From Dyadobacter sp. CY326 (GTDB lineage Bacteria > Bacteroidota > Bacteroidia > Cytophagales > Spirosomataceae): a DNA stretch of 64,000 nucleotides. The notes beneath the pieces are model-generated. The model was not told where the DNA came from. It saw only the letters and a list, made by a program, of their open reading frames with translations, and made no database searches. Both the position numbers and the translations under genes were made by a program. Shown piece after piece: positions 53,369 to 62,640 of this stretch. Numbering within the stretch: the stretch's first letter is position 1; each line of letters begins with the position of its first letter. The DNA is taken from assembly GCF_021390515.1 (NCBI RefSeq), contig NZ_JAJUXI010000006.1:372001-436000 (forward strand). The letters run 5' to 3'.

Positions 53369-54106
53369 ATGAAGCACACGTTTTCATTATGGACAATATT
53401 GTTATTGCTTACACTATTTCAATGGTCAGCGCTGACTGGATTTGCGCAGAGCACTTTGCCAGGAAGCAATTTTTTTAACAGATTGAACGCGCTGATCGAT
53501 GAAGAAGTGGAGAGGTCCCGCTGGGAGGTTGCGCTTAATTTTGACCCAAGTGATTTTTACGTTGGTGAGACGTATACGTATATGATCAAGCGGAATGTCG
53601 GCAAAGGTAAAAAATTAGGCGCCTGGCGGTTTTCGTTGTCACCTTATTTCCGTTCGACATTGGATGGTTTGGAGTCGGACAAAACCAAACAGCTTTTCAA
53701 CCGCGATGATAGACACCTATATCCCCGACTTGAGTTAGGGTACGAGTGGCAGAAAGTGGAAGGACGATTCATGCTCTTTTACGGTGTAAGCACCATATGG
53801 GCGGTCGAAAACAGCAAGTTTGAAGAAATCTTACATATGAACCCAGATGGCACGGACACATCACCAAGAGGTCGATATTTAGAAAGCTCCAGGAAACAAC
53901 TGGCATCCATTGGCTCTTTGTTGGGCATGAAATGCCATTTTACGAAAGACTTCTCATTCTCATTTGAGAGCCAGTTGCAACTCAAATATTTAATGGACAG
54001 GGGGAATGCGTCCTTCGACTACACGCCCATTCTTAAAGGCTTTAACCGGGATGTGTATTTCGAGCCAAATCTCTTTTACGCGATCAACTTCAGTTACCAT
54101 TTCTGA
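53369..54106 (+). CDS. secreted hypothetical protein, paralogue 1
   Basis: 245 residues with a signal peptide (ending TGFAQ). The mature part contains YMIKRNVGKGKKLGAWRFSLSPYFRST and ends in an aromatic residue (INFSYHF), as in outer-membrane beta-barrel proteins. It is clearly related to the next gene. I do not recognise a named family; an outer-membrane barrel is possible. Confidence 0.8.
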   Translation: MKHTFSLWTILLLLTLFQWSALTGFAQSTLPGSNFFNRLNALIDEEVERSRWEVALNFDPSDFYVGETYTYMIKRNVGKGKKLGAWRFSLSPYFRSTLDGLESDKTKQLFNRDDRHLYPRLELGYEWQKVEGRFMLFYGVSTIWAVENSKFEEILHMNPDGTDTSPRGRYLESSRKQLASIGSLLGMKCHFTKDFSFSFESQLQLKYLMDRGNASFDYTPILKGFNRDVYFEPNLFYAINFSYHF

Positions 54107-54127
54107 CTTCACCGTAATCAATAAGCC

Positions 54128-54787
54128 ATGAGGAAATTTGCATTAGTAACGTTTGTATTTCTATTGCCCTGGAATAGCCACGCACAGGAATTGTACAAAA
54201 GGCATCCATGGGAGTTCAATGTCAGCGTCTATTCAATTAGGCATAATTTGTCCTGGTTATCCTACCCGTTCATGTTAAAACGGAATGTGGGGCAGAGGAA
54301 TCAATTAGGTGCCTGGCGCATCATGGTCTCCCCATTTTCCCGCTTCACGAAGGCCCGCTATGGACTAGATTCTTCTTCTTCTCATAAGGATAAGGGTTAT
54401 ATGTTTATGCCAACTACGCAATTTGGGTTTGAGTGGCAAAAGCAAGTATCAAAATCGATGGTCTATTATGGCGTTGATGTTGGGTGGTTTGAAAGAATTG
54501 AAAAGACTAAACGTACGATTGATTTACAGGGAAATGATCACAGCGATGTGATAGTTGCAAGATCACGACAACAAATCGATATGATGTGGCTTTCAGGTTT
54601 TGCAGGAGTTAGACACTATATCACACATCGCTATTCTGTGTCAATCGAGAGTCAGCTCCGGTTTAAATATAATGTGACTTCTATCGGGTATACGAACGAC
54701 GGCGTGCGTTTGGCGCGTGATGTACAGCGGACAAAGGAGATAGAGCCATTCTCATACTATTTGGTCACTTTGAGTTATAACTTTTAA
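54128..54787 (+). CDS. secreted hypothetical protein, paralogue 2
   Basis: 219 residues with a signal peptide (ending SHAQ). Shares with the preceding gene MLKRNVGQRNQLGAWRI, the FEWQKQ / YYGVDVGW and SIESQLRFKYN stretches, and an aromatic C-terminus (LSYNF). The tandem arrangement, with 21 bases between, indicates local duplication followed by divergence. Function unknown. Confidence 0.8.
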   Translation: MRKFALVTFVFLLPWNSHAQELYKRHPWEFNVSVYSIRHNLSWLSYPFMLKRNVGQRNQLGAWRIMVSPFSRFTKARYGLDSSSSHKDKGYMFMPTTQFGFEWQKQVSKSMVYYGVDVGWFERIEKTKRTIDLQGNDHSDVIVARSRQQIDMMWLSGFAGVRHYITHRYSVSIESQLRFKYNVTSIGYTNDGVRLARDVQRTKEIEPFSYYLVTLSYNF

Positions 54788-54801
54788 ACATACTATGACT
54801 T

Positions 54802-56385
54802 ATGAAATCTTCACATGTTAACCTAAGCACTATTTTTTTGTTATTAAGCACACTGTTCAATTTTGCATTTGCAGTTGACCCGATAGTCTACGTCAAAGGC
54901 ATGATTGCTAGTACAATTTATGATGGAATAGATTTTTACGGGTTAGAGCCTAGTAGCTCAGAATATTCAACAGAATACTCCTATATCCCATATATTGTAT
55001 TTCCTAATGGTAGTGTTATTCCGAATGGTGCTGCAAAAGAATATGAGTGGAAGGTTATTGGAGGCGACGTGGTTGGAGAAAATAACAAAGATAAGGTTTC
55101 AGCGAAATGGTATAATACTGCAAATTATAACGGCGGGGCCCCTACAAAATCCGTTCGGCTTACTGTTACGTTCACATGGAAAGCTAATAACGTGAACTAT
55201 ACTAAAAAAATCACAAGCATTCGCCCGAGCGGCGCAAATGAAGCACAACCCATTGAAGTGAAATACATCAGCGTCCCAAGTTCCATCAGCTTTAATGGCT
55301 CGACCGTAGGCAATGGCAGCACGCTTGCTTATGCATGTGGAGCAGCGGCGAAAACGCTATCAATTCCTGCGGTAAGCACTGATCCTGCTGCGCCAGTCAC
55401 TTATTACTTCTATTATCCGGCCAATTGGTCTGGACCTGCAAGTTCCAACACACCTTCTGTTACGGTGAATACGCACGCTAATAGTGGAGGTGTAATTAAA
55501 GTGGAAGCCAAACGGAATGATAGCAACTTCCGGACAAAAATTTCATTCAACATCACCCGCCCGCTCCCGACAATCCCAACCATCAACTCCGGACCAATCC
55601 TGCTGTGTGCTCCAAAGGATATTACTGCCTCGGCAAGCAATGCGACTTCGTACAACTGGGCTTCTACGGGCGGGATTACGGTCAGCTCGCCTGGTAATAC
55701 GAATGTGGCGCATTTGACTGGAGTGAGTGATGGGACTGTGAAAGTTTCGGCGACTAATTCGGTTTGTGGCGTTACTACGGCTTACAGCACGCCGGTTCAG
55801 GTGAAGCGGAGTGCGCCGCTGCCCGCATCGTTACTGGTCACTGCAAATGGGGGTGGCTCGCCGGATTTTATGTGTAATGGTGCGGGAGTGTCGCTCAACG
55901 CTTACACAAGCGAGCCTGAAACCAAATTTAGCGTCTGGACAACATCCGATCCTGCCAATGCGATCCTCAACTCGAATGGTGGCACGGCTTATTTCAATTC
56001 TTATGTCAACAATTGCTATGGCGTGGATGTTACGGCAAGCAACTGCTTTGGCTCTGTGAAAAAGGGCATTACAATCTGTGTCGATAACTGCCTGAAAGAC
56101 GGTACGGTTTACGAAATTTATCCCAATCCGGCCAATGATTTCATTTACATCACTTTTGAAGATAAAGGCGATGCAAAGGCTTTGCCCGAAACCATCAGCA
56201 TTTACAGCGAAGCAAGCGCGAAGGAAGTGAAGTCGATTTCCGCAGAAGAATTCGTGTTGACCGACGATCTGAATAATAAGAAGACCATTTCAATTCAGGT
56301 AAGCGATTTGCCAAGGGGCACATATTATTTTCAACTTGTTCATTCAACGCAAGTCCTGGAAAAGGTGCGAATCGTGCTGAATTGA
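54802..56385 (+). CDS. type IX-secreted protein with Ig/PKD-like repeats
   Basis: 527 residues. Signal peptide ending FAFAV (about residue 24), then several Ig/PKD-like beta domains (about 25-150, 150-270, 270-360), a Cys-containing region and a type A C-terminal sorting tail starting YEIYPNPANDF. Cargo for the type IX system. It follows the two paralogues by 14 bases and probably belongs to the same unit. The first third uses visibly more AT-rich codons than the rest. Confidence 0.85.
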   Translation: MKSSHVNLSTIFLLLSTLFNFAFAVDPIVYVKGMIASTIYDGIDFYGLEPSSSEYSTEYSYIPYIVFPNGSVIPNGAAKEYEWKVIGGDVVGENNKDKVSAKWYNTANYNGGAPTKSVRLTVTFTWKANNVNYTKKITSIRPSGANEAQPIEVKYISVPSSISFNGSTVGNGSTLAYACGAAAKTLSIPAVSTDPAAPVTYYFYYPANWSGPASSNTPSVTVNTHANSGGVIKVEAKRNDSNFRTKISFNITRPLPTIPTINSGPILLCAPKDITASASNATSYNWASTGGITVSSPGNTNVAHLTGVSDGTVKVSATNSVCGVTTAYSTPVQVKRSAPLPASLLVTANGGGSPDFMCNGAGVSLNAYTSEPETKFSVWTTSDPANAILNSNGGTAYFNSYVNNCYGVDVTASNCFGSVKKGITICVDNCLKDGTVYEIYPNPANDFIYITFEDKGDAKALPETISIYSEASAKEVKSISAEEFVLTDDLNNKKTISIQVSDLPRGTYYFQLVHSTQVLEKVRIVLN

Positions 56386-56400
56386 AATTACATCATTACA

Positions 56401-56438
56401 AAACGCAAAAGAGCCTGATTTCAGGCTCTTTTGCGTTT
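56401..56438. terminator. bidirectional terminator
   Basis: A perfect 18-base inverted repeat (56401-56418 and 56421-56438) with a 2-base loop, between convergent genes. Confidence 0.92.
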
Positions 56439-56455
56439 ATAGCAACTAATGAAAA

Positions 56456-56923
56456 TCATTTCTTCACTTTATACAGCGTTCTTGCGTAATGCTTGATAGT
56501 GGAGATTTTTAACTGTTGATTTTTAACCTGAACCAGTTTGTATTCTTTGAATTCGCCTGCTTTATCCAGAAAACCAATGATGCAGGATTGATCGGTTTTG
56601 CCTTTGCGGACTTCCACTTTGGGCATGATGCCGAAATTCGGAATCTTAATGTTGTCCTCGGCGTCTAGTTCTTTGTATTTTATTTTAACCAAAAAATCGA
56701 ATGTTGATTTCGTTTCATAAATGTCGACTGAGAAGCGCCAGTCATTCAGCGGGTCCTTCACTTTTTCGCTGTAACTCGCAACGGGGCTGTTTTCTACGGA
56801 TGTCCGCTGCAAAGGAATGGTGTCATTGACAATGCCTGATGGCGACCCGTCTGAATTTTTACCTTTGTCATTTTGATTGCAAGCAAACAATGTCAGCAGC
56901 AAGAGAAGGCTCAAATACTTCAT
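56456..56923 (-). CDS. small lipoprotein of unknown function
   Basis: 155 residues from ATG 56923. The lipobox LFAC puts the lipid on Cys 15. The mature part begins with a charged, flexible linker and continues as one compact domain (about 70-155) of mixed strands and helices (DWRFSVDIYETKSTFDFLVKIKYKEL). No family recognised. An upstream TTG/other start was rejected because it would precede the signal. Confidence 0.75.
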   Translation of the reverse strand: MKYLSLLLLLTLFACNQNDKGKNSDGSPSGIVNDTIPLQRTSVENSPVASYSEKVKDPLNDWRFSVDIYETKSTFDFLVKIKYKELDAEDNIKIPNFGIMPKVEVRKGKTDQSCIIGFLDKAGEFKEYKLVQVKNQQLKISTIKHYARTLYKVKK

Positions 56924-57059
56924 TGGAAATCCTATTTGGTTCAAAATCGTAGTACTACTTTGCAATATACCTTTGTTATTTGCATTAAATAAAATATTTT
57001 ACTCCCGACATTGTAAACATATCTTTACCAATCGCTGCCCCTTACCCTGAACCTAACCT

Positions 57060-58295
57060 ATGGCGTTAAATTATATTTTCGTAGGATTCTTTGTCATTGC
57101 CTTCATCATTGCCCTCCTGAAATTTATCCTGACCGGTGATGTGCAGACTTTCAAGGCAATAACCGAAGGAATGCTCGAAATGGCCAAAGTGGCGGTGATG
57201 GACATTGCTTTGCCGCTTACCGGAGTGATGGCTTTCTTCCTTGGGATTTTGAATGTGGGAGAAAAAGCAGGGATTATTAATTCTATCGCAAGATTCATTG
57301 GCCCTTTTTTCCATAAATTATTTCCCGAAGTGCCAAAAGATCACCCGGCTAATGGGCAGATGATCATGAATTTTTCTGCCAATTTCCTGGGCTTGGACAA
57401 TGCTGCCACGCCGTTCGGATTAAAGGCCATGCAGAGTTTGCAAGAGCTGAACCCGAGCAAAGACACCGCCTCCAATGCGCAGATCATGTTTCTGGTTTTG
57501 CACACATCGGGCTTGCAAATCATTCCGCTTTCCATCATTGCGCAGAGGGCAATTTTGGGCGCCGAAAGTCCTTCCGACGTTTTTATTCCCTGTGTGGTGG
57601 GCACTTACATTACCACGGTTATGAGCATGCTTATCACTGCCGCTTGGCAAAAAATCAATCTCTTCAATAGGACCGTGATGCTTGGGCTGGGAAGCGTTAC
57701 CGCCATGATTGCCTTGATATTGTGGTATTTATCGGGCTTGCCGAAAGAGCAGATTGAAACGGTTTCCATATTCGTCGGCAATTCCGTGCTGCTCGGTGTT
57801 GTTGCCGGATTTTTGTTTTGGGGAATGTATCGCAAAGTCAATGTTTTCGAAACCTTCATCGAAGGTGCAAAAGCCGGATTCACAACCTCTGTTACCATCA
57901 TTCCCTATCTGGTCGGTTTGCTGGTTGCGATCAGCGCGTTTCGGGCGTGCGGTGCAATGGATTATCTGATCGACGGCCTCAAATGGCTGTTTGCATTGAC
58001 GGGCTTGAACACCGATTTTACCGATGCATTGCCCGTTGCGCTTATGAAACCGCTGAGCGGAAGCGGTGCGCGCGCATTGATGATCGATGCGATGAAGGAG
58101 TTCGGGCCCGACTCATTTATTGGTCGTCTCGTGTGCATTTTTCAAGGATCGGCAGATACAACGCTTTACATTGTTGCGCTTTACTTCGGCTCCGTCGGCA
58201 TCAAGAATACGCGTTACGCGATTGTGGCGGGATTAATCGCCGATTTGATAGGCGTTGTGGCCGGAATTTGGCTTGGATACTTATTTTTCCACTGA
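57060..58295 (+). CDS. nucleoside recognition (spore maturation-like) membrane protein
   Basis: 411 residues. Two Gate domains, the first (about 40-190) and second (about 240-400), each with several transmembrane helices; FSANFLGLDNAATPFGLKAM and LSGSGARALMIDAM are the hallmark segments. It corresponds to SpmA and SpmB joined in one chain. Non-spore-formers carry it; the substrate is not established. Monocistronic. Confidence 0.9.
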   Translation: MALNYIFVGFFVIAFIIALLKFILTGDVQTFKAITEGMLEMAKVAVMDIALPLTGVMAFFLGILNVGEKAGIINSIARFIGPFFHKLFPEVPKDHPANGQMIMNFSANFLGLDNAATPFGLKAMQSLQELNPSKDTASNAQIMFLVLHTSGLQIIPLSIIAQRAILGAESPSDVFIPCVVGTYITTVMSMLITAAWQKINLFNRTVMLGLGSVTAMIALILWYLSGLPKEQIETVSIFVGNSVLLGVVAGFLFWGMYRKVNVFETFIEGAKAGFTTSVTIIPYLVGLLVAISAFRACGAMDYLIDGLKWLFALTGLNTDFTDALPVALMKPLSGSGARALMIDAMKEFGPDSFIGRLVCIFQGSADTTLYIVALYFGSVGIKNTRYAIVAGLIADLIGVVAGIWLGYLFFH

Positions 58296-58412
58296 TTTTG
58301 GTCTATTCCAGGCCAATCACCCTTTTACCCTTGATATGCAACCGTCCGTACAAAATGGATGGTTGGTTTTTGTGGTAAACGTTAATATTGATCATCTAAC
58401 TCTGAACCGCTT

Positions 58413-59906
58413 ATGTTGAAATCGTTACGCAAATCCGCACTTCTTGTCGTTGTATTTTGTGTTTATATCGCGGGAAAAACAGCTTTTGCACAGCAAAACG
58501 CCACTCAGCCAGCCAACACTTATTCGTTGGAAGATTGCATCAGAATCGCATTAGAGACAAATCCTTCCGTAAAAATTTCCGAGCTGACGGTTCAGACAAA
58601 CGGCAACATTTATCAACAATCCAAATGGCAGCGCTGGCCAAGCATTAGTTTCAGCGCCAGCCAGGGTTTCAGTTCCGGCCGGAACATTGACCCGTTTACC
58701 AACCAGTTCGTTCAGCAAAATATCAATTCCAATAATTACCAGCTCGGCGGACAAATAACCCTCTTCAACGGGTTTCAAATCAAAAACAACATCAAGTTCA
58801 ACGATGCCAATTACAAAGCCAGCGCCAAAGATCTGGACGCTGCGCGTAATGACATTATGCTTAATGTGGCGTTATCCTATCTGCAAGTTATCACCAATGA
58901 AGAGCTGATAGAGGTTGCGAAAAGACAAGTGGAAGCTTCGCAATTGCAGGTTGACAGAACTGCCAAACTTGTTGAAGCAGGAACATTGGCAGAAAGCAAC
59001 CTGCTGGATTTGAGAGCGCAGCTTGCCAACGACGAACTGACATTAGTCAATGCAGAAAATAATCTGGAAACGGCAAAGCTCAATTTGAAACAATTCATGA
59101 ATATGCCTGGCAGCGAGCAGATTAATGTCGTGAAAATTCAGGTGGCCGATCCAACTCTGCAGGCTTACAATGCCACAATTCAGGAAATATTTGATGTTGC
59201 GCGCGCCAATCTCCCTCAAATGCAAGCCGCAGAGTTGCGCATTGAAGCAGCAAAAACGAACATTGATTTAGCCAAAGGCGCCGCATTGCCGTCATTGACA
59301 TTGAATGGAGGCATTTACACCGCTTATTCGAGCGCAGCTCCCAAAGAACGTTTCGTTTCCGACGGCTCCGGCAAGACAATAACCGAGGTGACTTCCCAAA
59401 CAGACTACATTATTTACAATGACCAGCAGGTTCCGATTGTGCAGAAAATAGAAACGCCCAACGGCTCACTTCGCACATTTGGTTATCTGGATCAGCTGAA
59501 TTTCAACCGGAACTCGGCCGTCAATCTCAATCTCACCATTCCGATTTTTACCAATTTCCGGGTCAAATACAATGTTGCAAACGCCAAGATTCAGCAAAAA
59601 ACCTACGAATATCAGGCGCAGCAAGTGCAGCTTACGATCCGCAAGAATGTGGAGCAGGCATACATTGACATGACGAATGCGGCCAAGCGTTACTCGGCAA
59701 CGGCAAACCAGGTGAGGGCGCTTCAGGAAACTTTCCGGGTGTCGCAAGTGCGGTTTGATGTGGGTTCCATTAACTCCGTGGAGTATGGTATCGCAAAAGC
59801 AAATCTCGATCGGGCGAACGGAAATCTTGTGCAGGCAAAATATGACTATGTTTTCCGGACCAAGATTCTTGATTTTTACATGAATCGTCCGTTGTCGGAT
59901 TTTTAG
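58413..59906 (+). CDS. TolC-family outer membrane efflux protein
   Basis: 497 residues with a signal peptide (ending KTAFAQ). Two repeats of the outer membrane efflux domain, with long helical hairpins (NLETAKLNLKQFMN, ANLDRANGNLVQAKYDYV) that build the periplasmic tunnel. Forms the outer membrane channel of a tripartite pump with the adaptor 81 bases downstream. Confidence 0.94.
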   Translation: MLKSLRKSALLVVVFCVYIAGKTAFAQQNATQPANTYSLEDCIRIALETNPSVKISELTVQTNGNIYQQSKWQRWPSISFSASQGFSSGRNIDPFTNQFVQQNINSNNYQLGGQITLFNGFQIKNNIKFNDANYKASAKDLDAARNDIMLNVALSYLQVITNEELIEVAKRQVEASQLQVDRTAKLVEAGTLAESNLLDLRAQLANDELTLVNAENNLETAKLNLKQFMNMPGSEQINVVKIQVADPTLQAYNATIQEIFDVARANLPQMQAAELRIEAAKTNIDLAKGAALPSLTLNGGIYTAYSSAAPKERFVSDGSGKTITEVTSQTDYIIYNDQQVPIVQKIETPNGSLRTFGYLDQLNFNRNSAVNLNLTIPIFTNFRVKYNVANAKIQQKTYEYQAQQVQLTIRKNVEQAYIDMTNAAKRYSATANQVRALQETFRVSQVRFDVGSINSVEYGIAKANLDRANGNLVQAKYDYVFRTKILDFYMNRPLSDF

Positions 59907-59987
59907 TAAACAAATTCAAATTCCCGAGGTCTCTGATTAGCGACCTGTTCATATCCTCAATCAACATTAATTGTAACCAAAGTCAGT

Positions 59988-61415
59988 ATGGCACGTAAAT
60001 CTTCGAAACGAATCTGGTGGATAACAGCAGGCCTTGTCGTACTCCTCGTCGCAGGTTTATTTGGCGCAAAACAAGCCGGTTACATTGGCAAGCCCAAAAC
60101 CACGGAAGTGGAATACACCAATGTGAAAAAGACGGATATCATTGAGCGTGTCAGCGCGTCCGGCAAGGTTCAGCCGGAAGTTGAGGTGAAGCTCAGTCCG
60201 GATGTTTCGGGAGAAATTATCAGTCTCAATGTTGCGGAAGGCGATTCAGTCGTGAAAGGGCAACTTTTATTGAAAATTCGTCCGGACAATTATGAGTCAA
60301 TGCTGGCCCGTGCGCAGGCAGCGGTCAATTCCAGCAAAGCCAATTATGAGCAGACCAAAGCAATGGTTGCACAGGCGGAAGCGCGGTTGTTACAAGCAAA
60401 AGCCAATTTTGACAGAAATAAAAAACTTTACAATGACAAAGTGATCTCCGCAGCTGATTATGAGCAATTTGCTTCCACTTTTGGTGTTGCGCAGCAAGAT
60501 GTTGAGTCAACCAGAGCCAATGTTTCGGCGGCACTTTTTAACATTAAAAGCGCCGAAGCGAGTTTGAAAGAAGCATCTGAAAATCTTCGGAAAACGAGCA
60601 TTTTCGCTCCGGTAAGCGGCATTGTTTCATTATTAAATGTCGAAGCAGGCGAGCGCGTCGTAGGAACATCGCAAATGGCAGGAACAGAAATGATGCGGAT
60701 TGCAAACCTGCGCAACATGGAAGTCCGCGTAAATGTGAATGAAAATGACATTGTCCGCGTAACCCTGGGCGACACGGCAGAGATCGATGTTGACGCATAT
60801 AGTGCCTCCGGGCGCAAATTCAAGGGCATTGTAAAGGAAATTGCAAACACCGCCGCAGGTTTGGCTTCGTCGACCACAAGCTCAGCCGTATCAAGTGCTT
60901 CGGCCGATGCGGTCACCGAATTTGAGGTGAAGGTGAAGATTTTAAATGAGTCGTTTGCGGATCTTTTGGTGTCAAAATCAAAAAAAAGCTATCCTTTCAA
61001 ACCCGGAATGACGGCTTCGGTGGAAATCATCACGGAACGTAAAAACAATGTGGTGACAGTTCCGATTGCTGCCGTGACGACCCGCAGTAACACGCCTCCC
61101 GCAACGGAAGGTCAGCAAGGCCCGCCATCCGATGAGTCGGCGCCTGAGGAAGACGACAAGAAGCCTAAAAAAGCCGAAGTGATCAAAGAAGTCGTGTTCA
61201 TTGACGTGAATGGAAAAGCGGAAATGAAGGAAGTGAAAACCGGCATCAGCGACTTTGAAAACATTGAAATCCTGTCCGGACTTAAACCCGGTGACAGGAT
61301 CATTTCCGGACCTTACATTGCCGTCTCGAAAAACCTGAAGAGCGGTGACCTCGTTGAGAAAAAGAAAGAAGATGTGAAAAAAGACGAAAAAAAATCAAAT
61401 GAAAACGCGAACTGA
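59988..61415 (+). CDS. periplasmic adaptor subunit of an efflux pump (HlyD/MacA-like)
   Basis: 475 residues. One N-terminal transmembrane segment (9-27), a split lipoyl domain (starting VKLSPDVSGEIISLNVAEGDSV), a coiled-coil hairpin (about 100-200), a beta-barrel and a membrane-proximal domain. Acidic/Lys-rich tail. The pattern fits adaptors of MacA type, but the matching MacB ABC permease is not in the window. Bridges TolC and the inner-membrane pump. Confidence 0.92.
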   Translation: MARKSSKRIWWITAGLVVLLVAGLFGAKQAGYIGKPKTTEVEYTNVKKTDIIERVSASGKVQPEVEVKLSPDVSGEIISLNVAEGDSVVKGQLLLKIRPDNYESMLARAQAAVNSSKANYEQTKAMVAQAEARLLQAKANFDRNKKLYNDKVISAADYEQFASTFGVAQQDVESTRANVSAALFNIKSAEASLKEASENLRKTSIFAPVSGIVSLLNVEAGERVVGTSQMAGTEMMRIANLRNMEVRVNVNENDIVRVTLGDTAEIDVDAYSASGRKFKGIVKEIANTAAGLASSTTSSAVSSASADAVTEFEVKVKILNESFADLLVSKSKKSYPFKPGMTASVEIITERKNNVVTVPIAAVTTRSNTPPATEGQQGPPSDESAPEEDDKKPKKAEVIKEVVFIDVNGKAEMKEVKTGISDFENIEILSGLKPGDRIISGPYIAVSKNLKSGDLVEKKKEDVKKDEKKSNENAN

Positions 61416-61462
61416 TACGTTGTAGAGGGGTAATAAGTTCGATTTAGTTTAGGTTAAAAAAG

Positions 61463-61493
61463 AAAATCCTTGCGGCTTTGCTGCAAGGATTTT
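61463..61493 (+). terminator. terminator of the adaptor gene
   Basis: An 11-base stem (61463-61473 with 61483-61493), loop of 9, followed by a T-rich tract. Confidence 0.85.
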
Positions 61494-61574
61494 TTATTTT
61501 CTGCCAAATATTCTCACTTTTGGAAGACTCAGCAATGTCATAATTTCGGCTGAATAGTTTACCAAGCTTTGAAA

Positions 61575-62582
61575 ATGAGTTTATTAAATCAAACCAAGAT
61601 AGCGGTGATCGGAGGTGGCAGCTGGGCCACTGCACTCATCAAAATCCTTTGTGAACAAAACAACGTCCAGATCCGATGGTGGCTGCGCAATCACAAGGAC
61701 ATTGAGCACATCAGGAAATTTCACCATAATCCGAGTTACCTCAGCGATGTGGTGCTTTCTCCCAAAAAGATCAAGGTTTTTGAAAAAACAACCGAGGCGG
61801 TTAAAGGCGCAGACTATGTAATTCTGGCCGTTCCAGCCGCTTTTGTGCAAGAAGCATTGCGTGATTTGAATGCAAAACATTTGCAGGGAAAACGCGTCGT
61901 ATCTGCCATTAAAGGAATGGTGCCCGGGGAAAATATGCTGATAACAGACTGGATTGCAAAAGCATACTACATTCAGCTGCACGAAACCTGTGTGATCGCC
62001 GGCCCTTGCCATGCGGAAGAAGTGGCTTTGGAAAAACAGTCATACTTATCCATTGCCTCCACGGAATGCGACACGGCAGAAGATTTTGCCAAACTGATGA
62101 CTTGCCGTTATGTAACCGCCAATCCGCTCGACGACTTATACGGCGTTGAATATGCGGCTGTGATGAAAAATATCATTGCCTTGGCCTGCGGAATCACGCA
62201 TGGACTCGGTTATGGCGATAATTTTCAGGCAGTTCTGGTTTCTAATGCGATGCAGGAAATTGGCAATTTTGTAACTGCCCTGGACCCGCGCGAGCGCAAT
62301 ATGAGCTCGTCCGCTTACCTGGGCGACTTGCTGGTGACTGCATATTCGCAATTTAGTCGCAACAGGCTTTTTGGCAATATGATAGGCCGCGGTTACAGTG
62401 TAAAAGCTGCCCAACTTGAAATGAAAATGATTGCCGAAGGTTATTATGCAACCAAAAGCATCACGGAAATGAATAAAATTCATCAGGTCAATTTGCCCAT
62501 AACGAGCGCAGTGCACAGGATTTTGTATGAGGAACACGCGCCAGGCGCGGTGATGGACGATTTGAAGAAATTGCTAAAATAA
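61575..62582 (+). CDS. gpsA: NAD(P)H-dependent glycerol-3-phosphate dehydrogenase
   Basis: 335 residues from ATG 61575. Supplies glycerol-3-phosphate for phospholipids. NAD-binding GGGSWATALIKIL near the start, VSAIKGMVPGE, the catalytic Lys in YAAVMKNIIALACGI and the NAMQEIGNFVTAL motif are present. Cytoplasmic. Normal length. Confidence 0.94.
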   Translation: MSLLNQTKIAVIGGGSWATALIKILCEQNNVQIRWWLRNHKDIEHIRKFHHNPSYLSDVVLSPKKIKVFEKTTEAVKGADYVILAVPAAFVQEALRDLNAKHLQGKRVVSAIKGMVPGENMLITDWIAKAYYIQLHETCVIAGPCHAEEVALEKQSYLSIASTECDTAEDFAKLMTCRYVTANPLDDLYGVEYAAVMKNIIALACGITHGLGYGDNFQAVLVSNAMQEIGNFVTALDPRERNMSSSAYLGDLLVTAYSQFSRNRLFGNMIGRGYSVKAAQLEMKMIAEGYYATKSITEMNKIHQVNLPITSAVHRILYEEHAPGAVMDDLKKLLK

Positions 62583-62640
62583 ATAGCCTTATCCATTTCG
62601 AAAAACGTATTTTTTGAAAGTTTTACCTCAAACGACCCTT

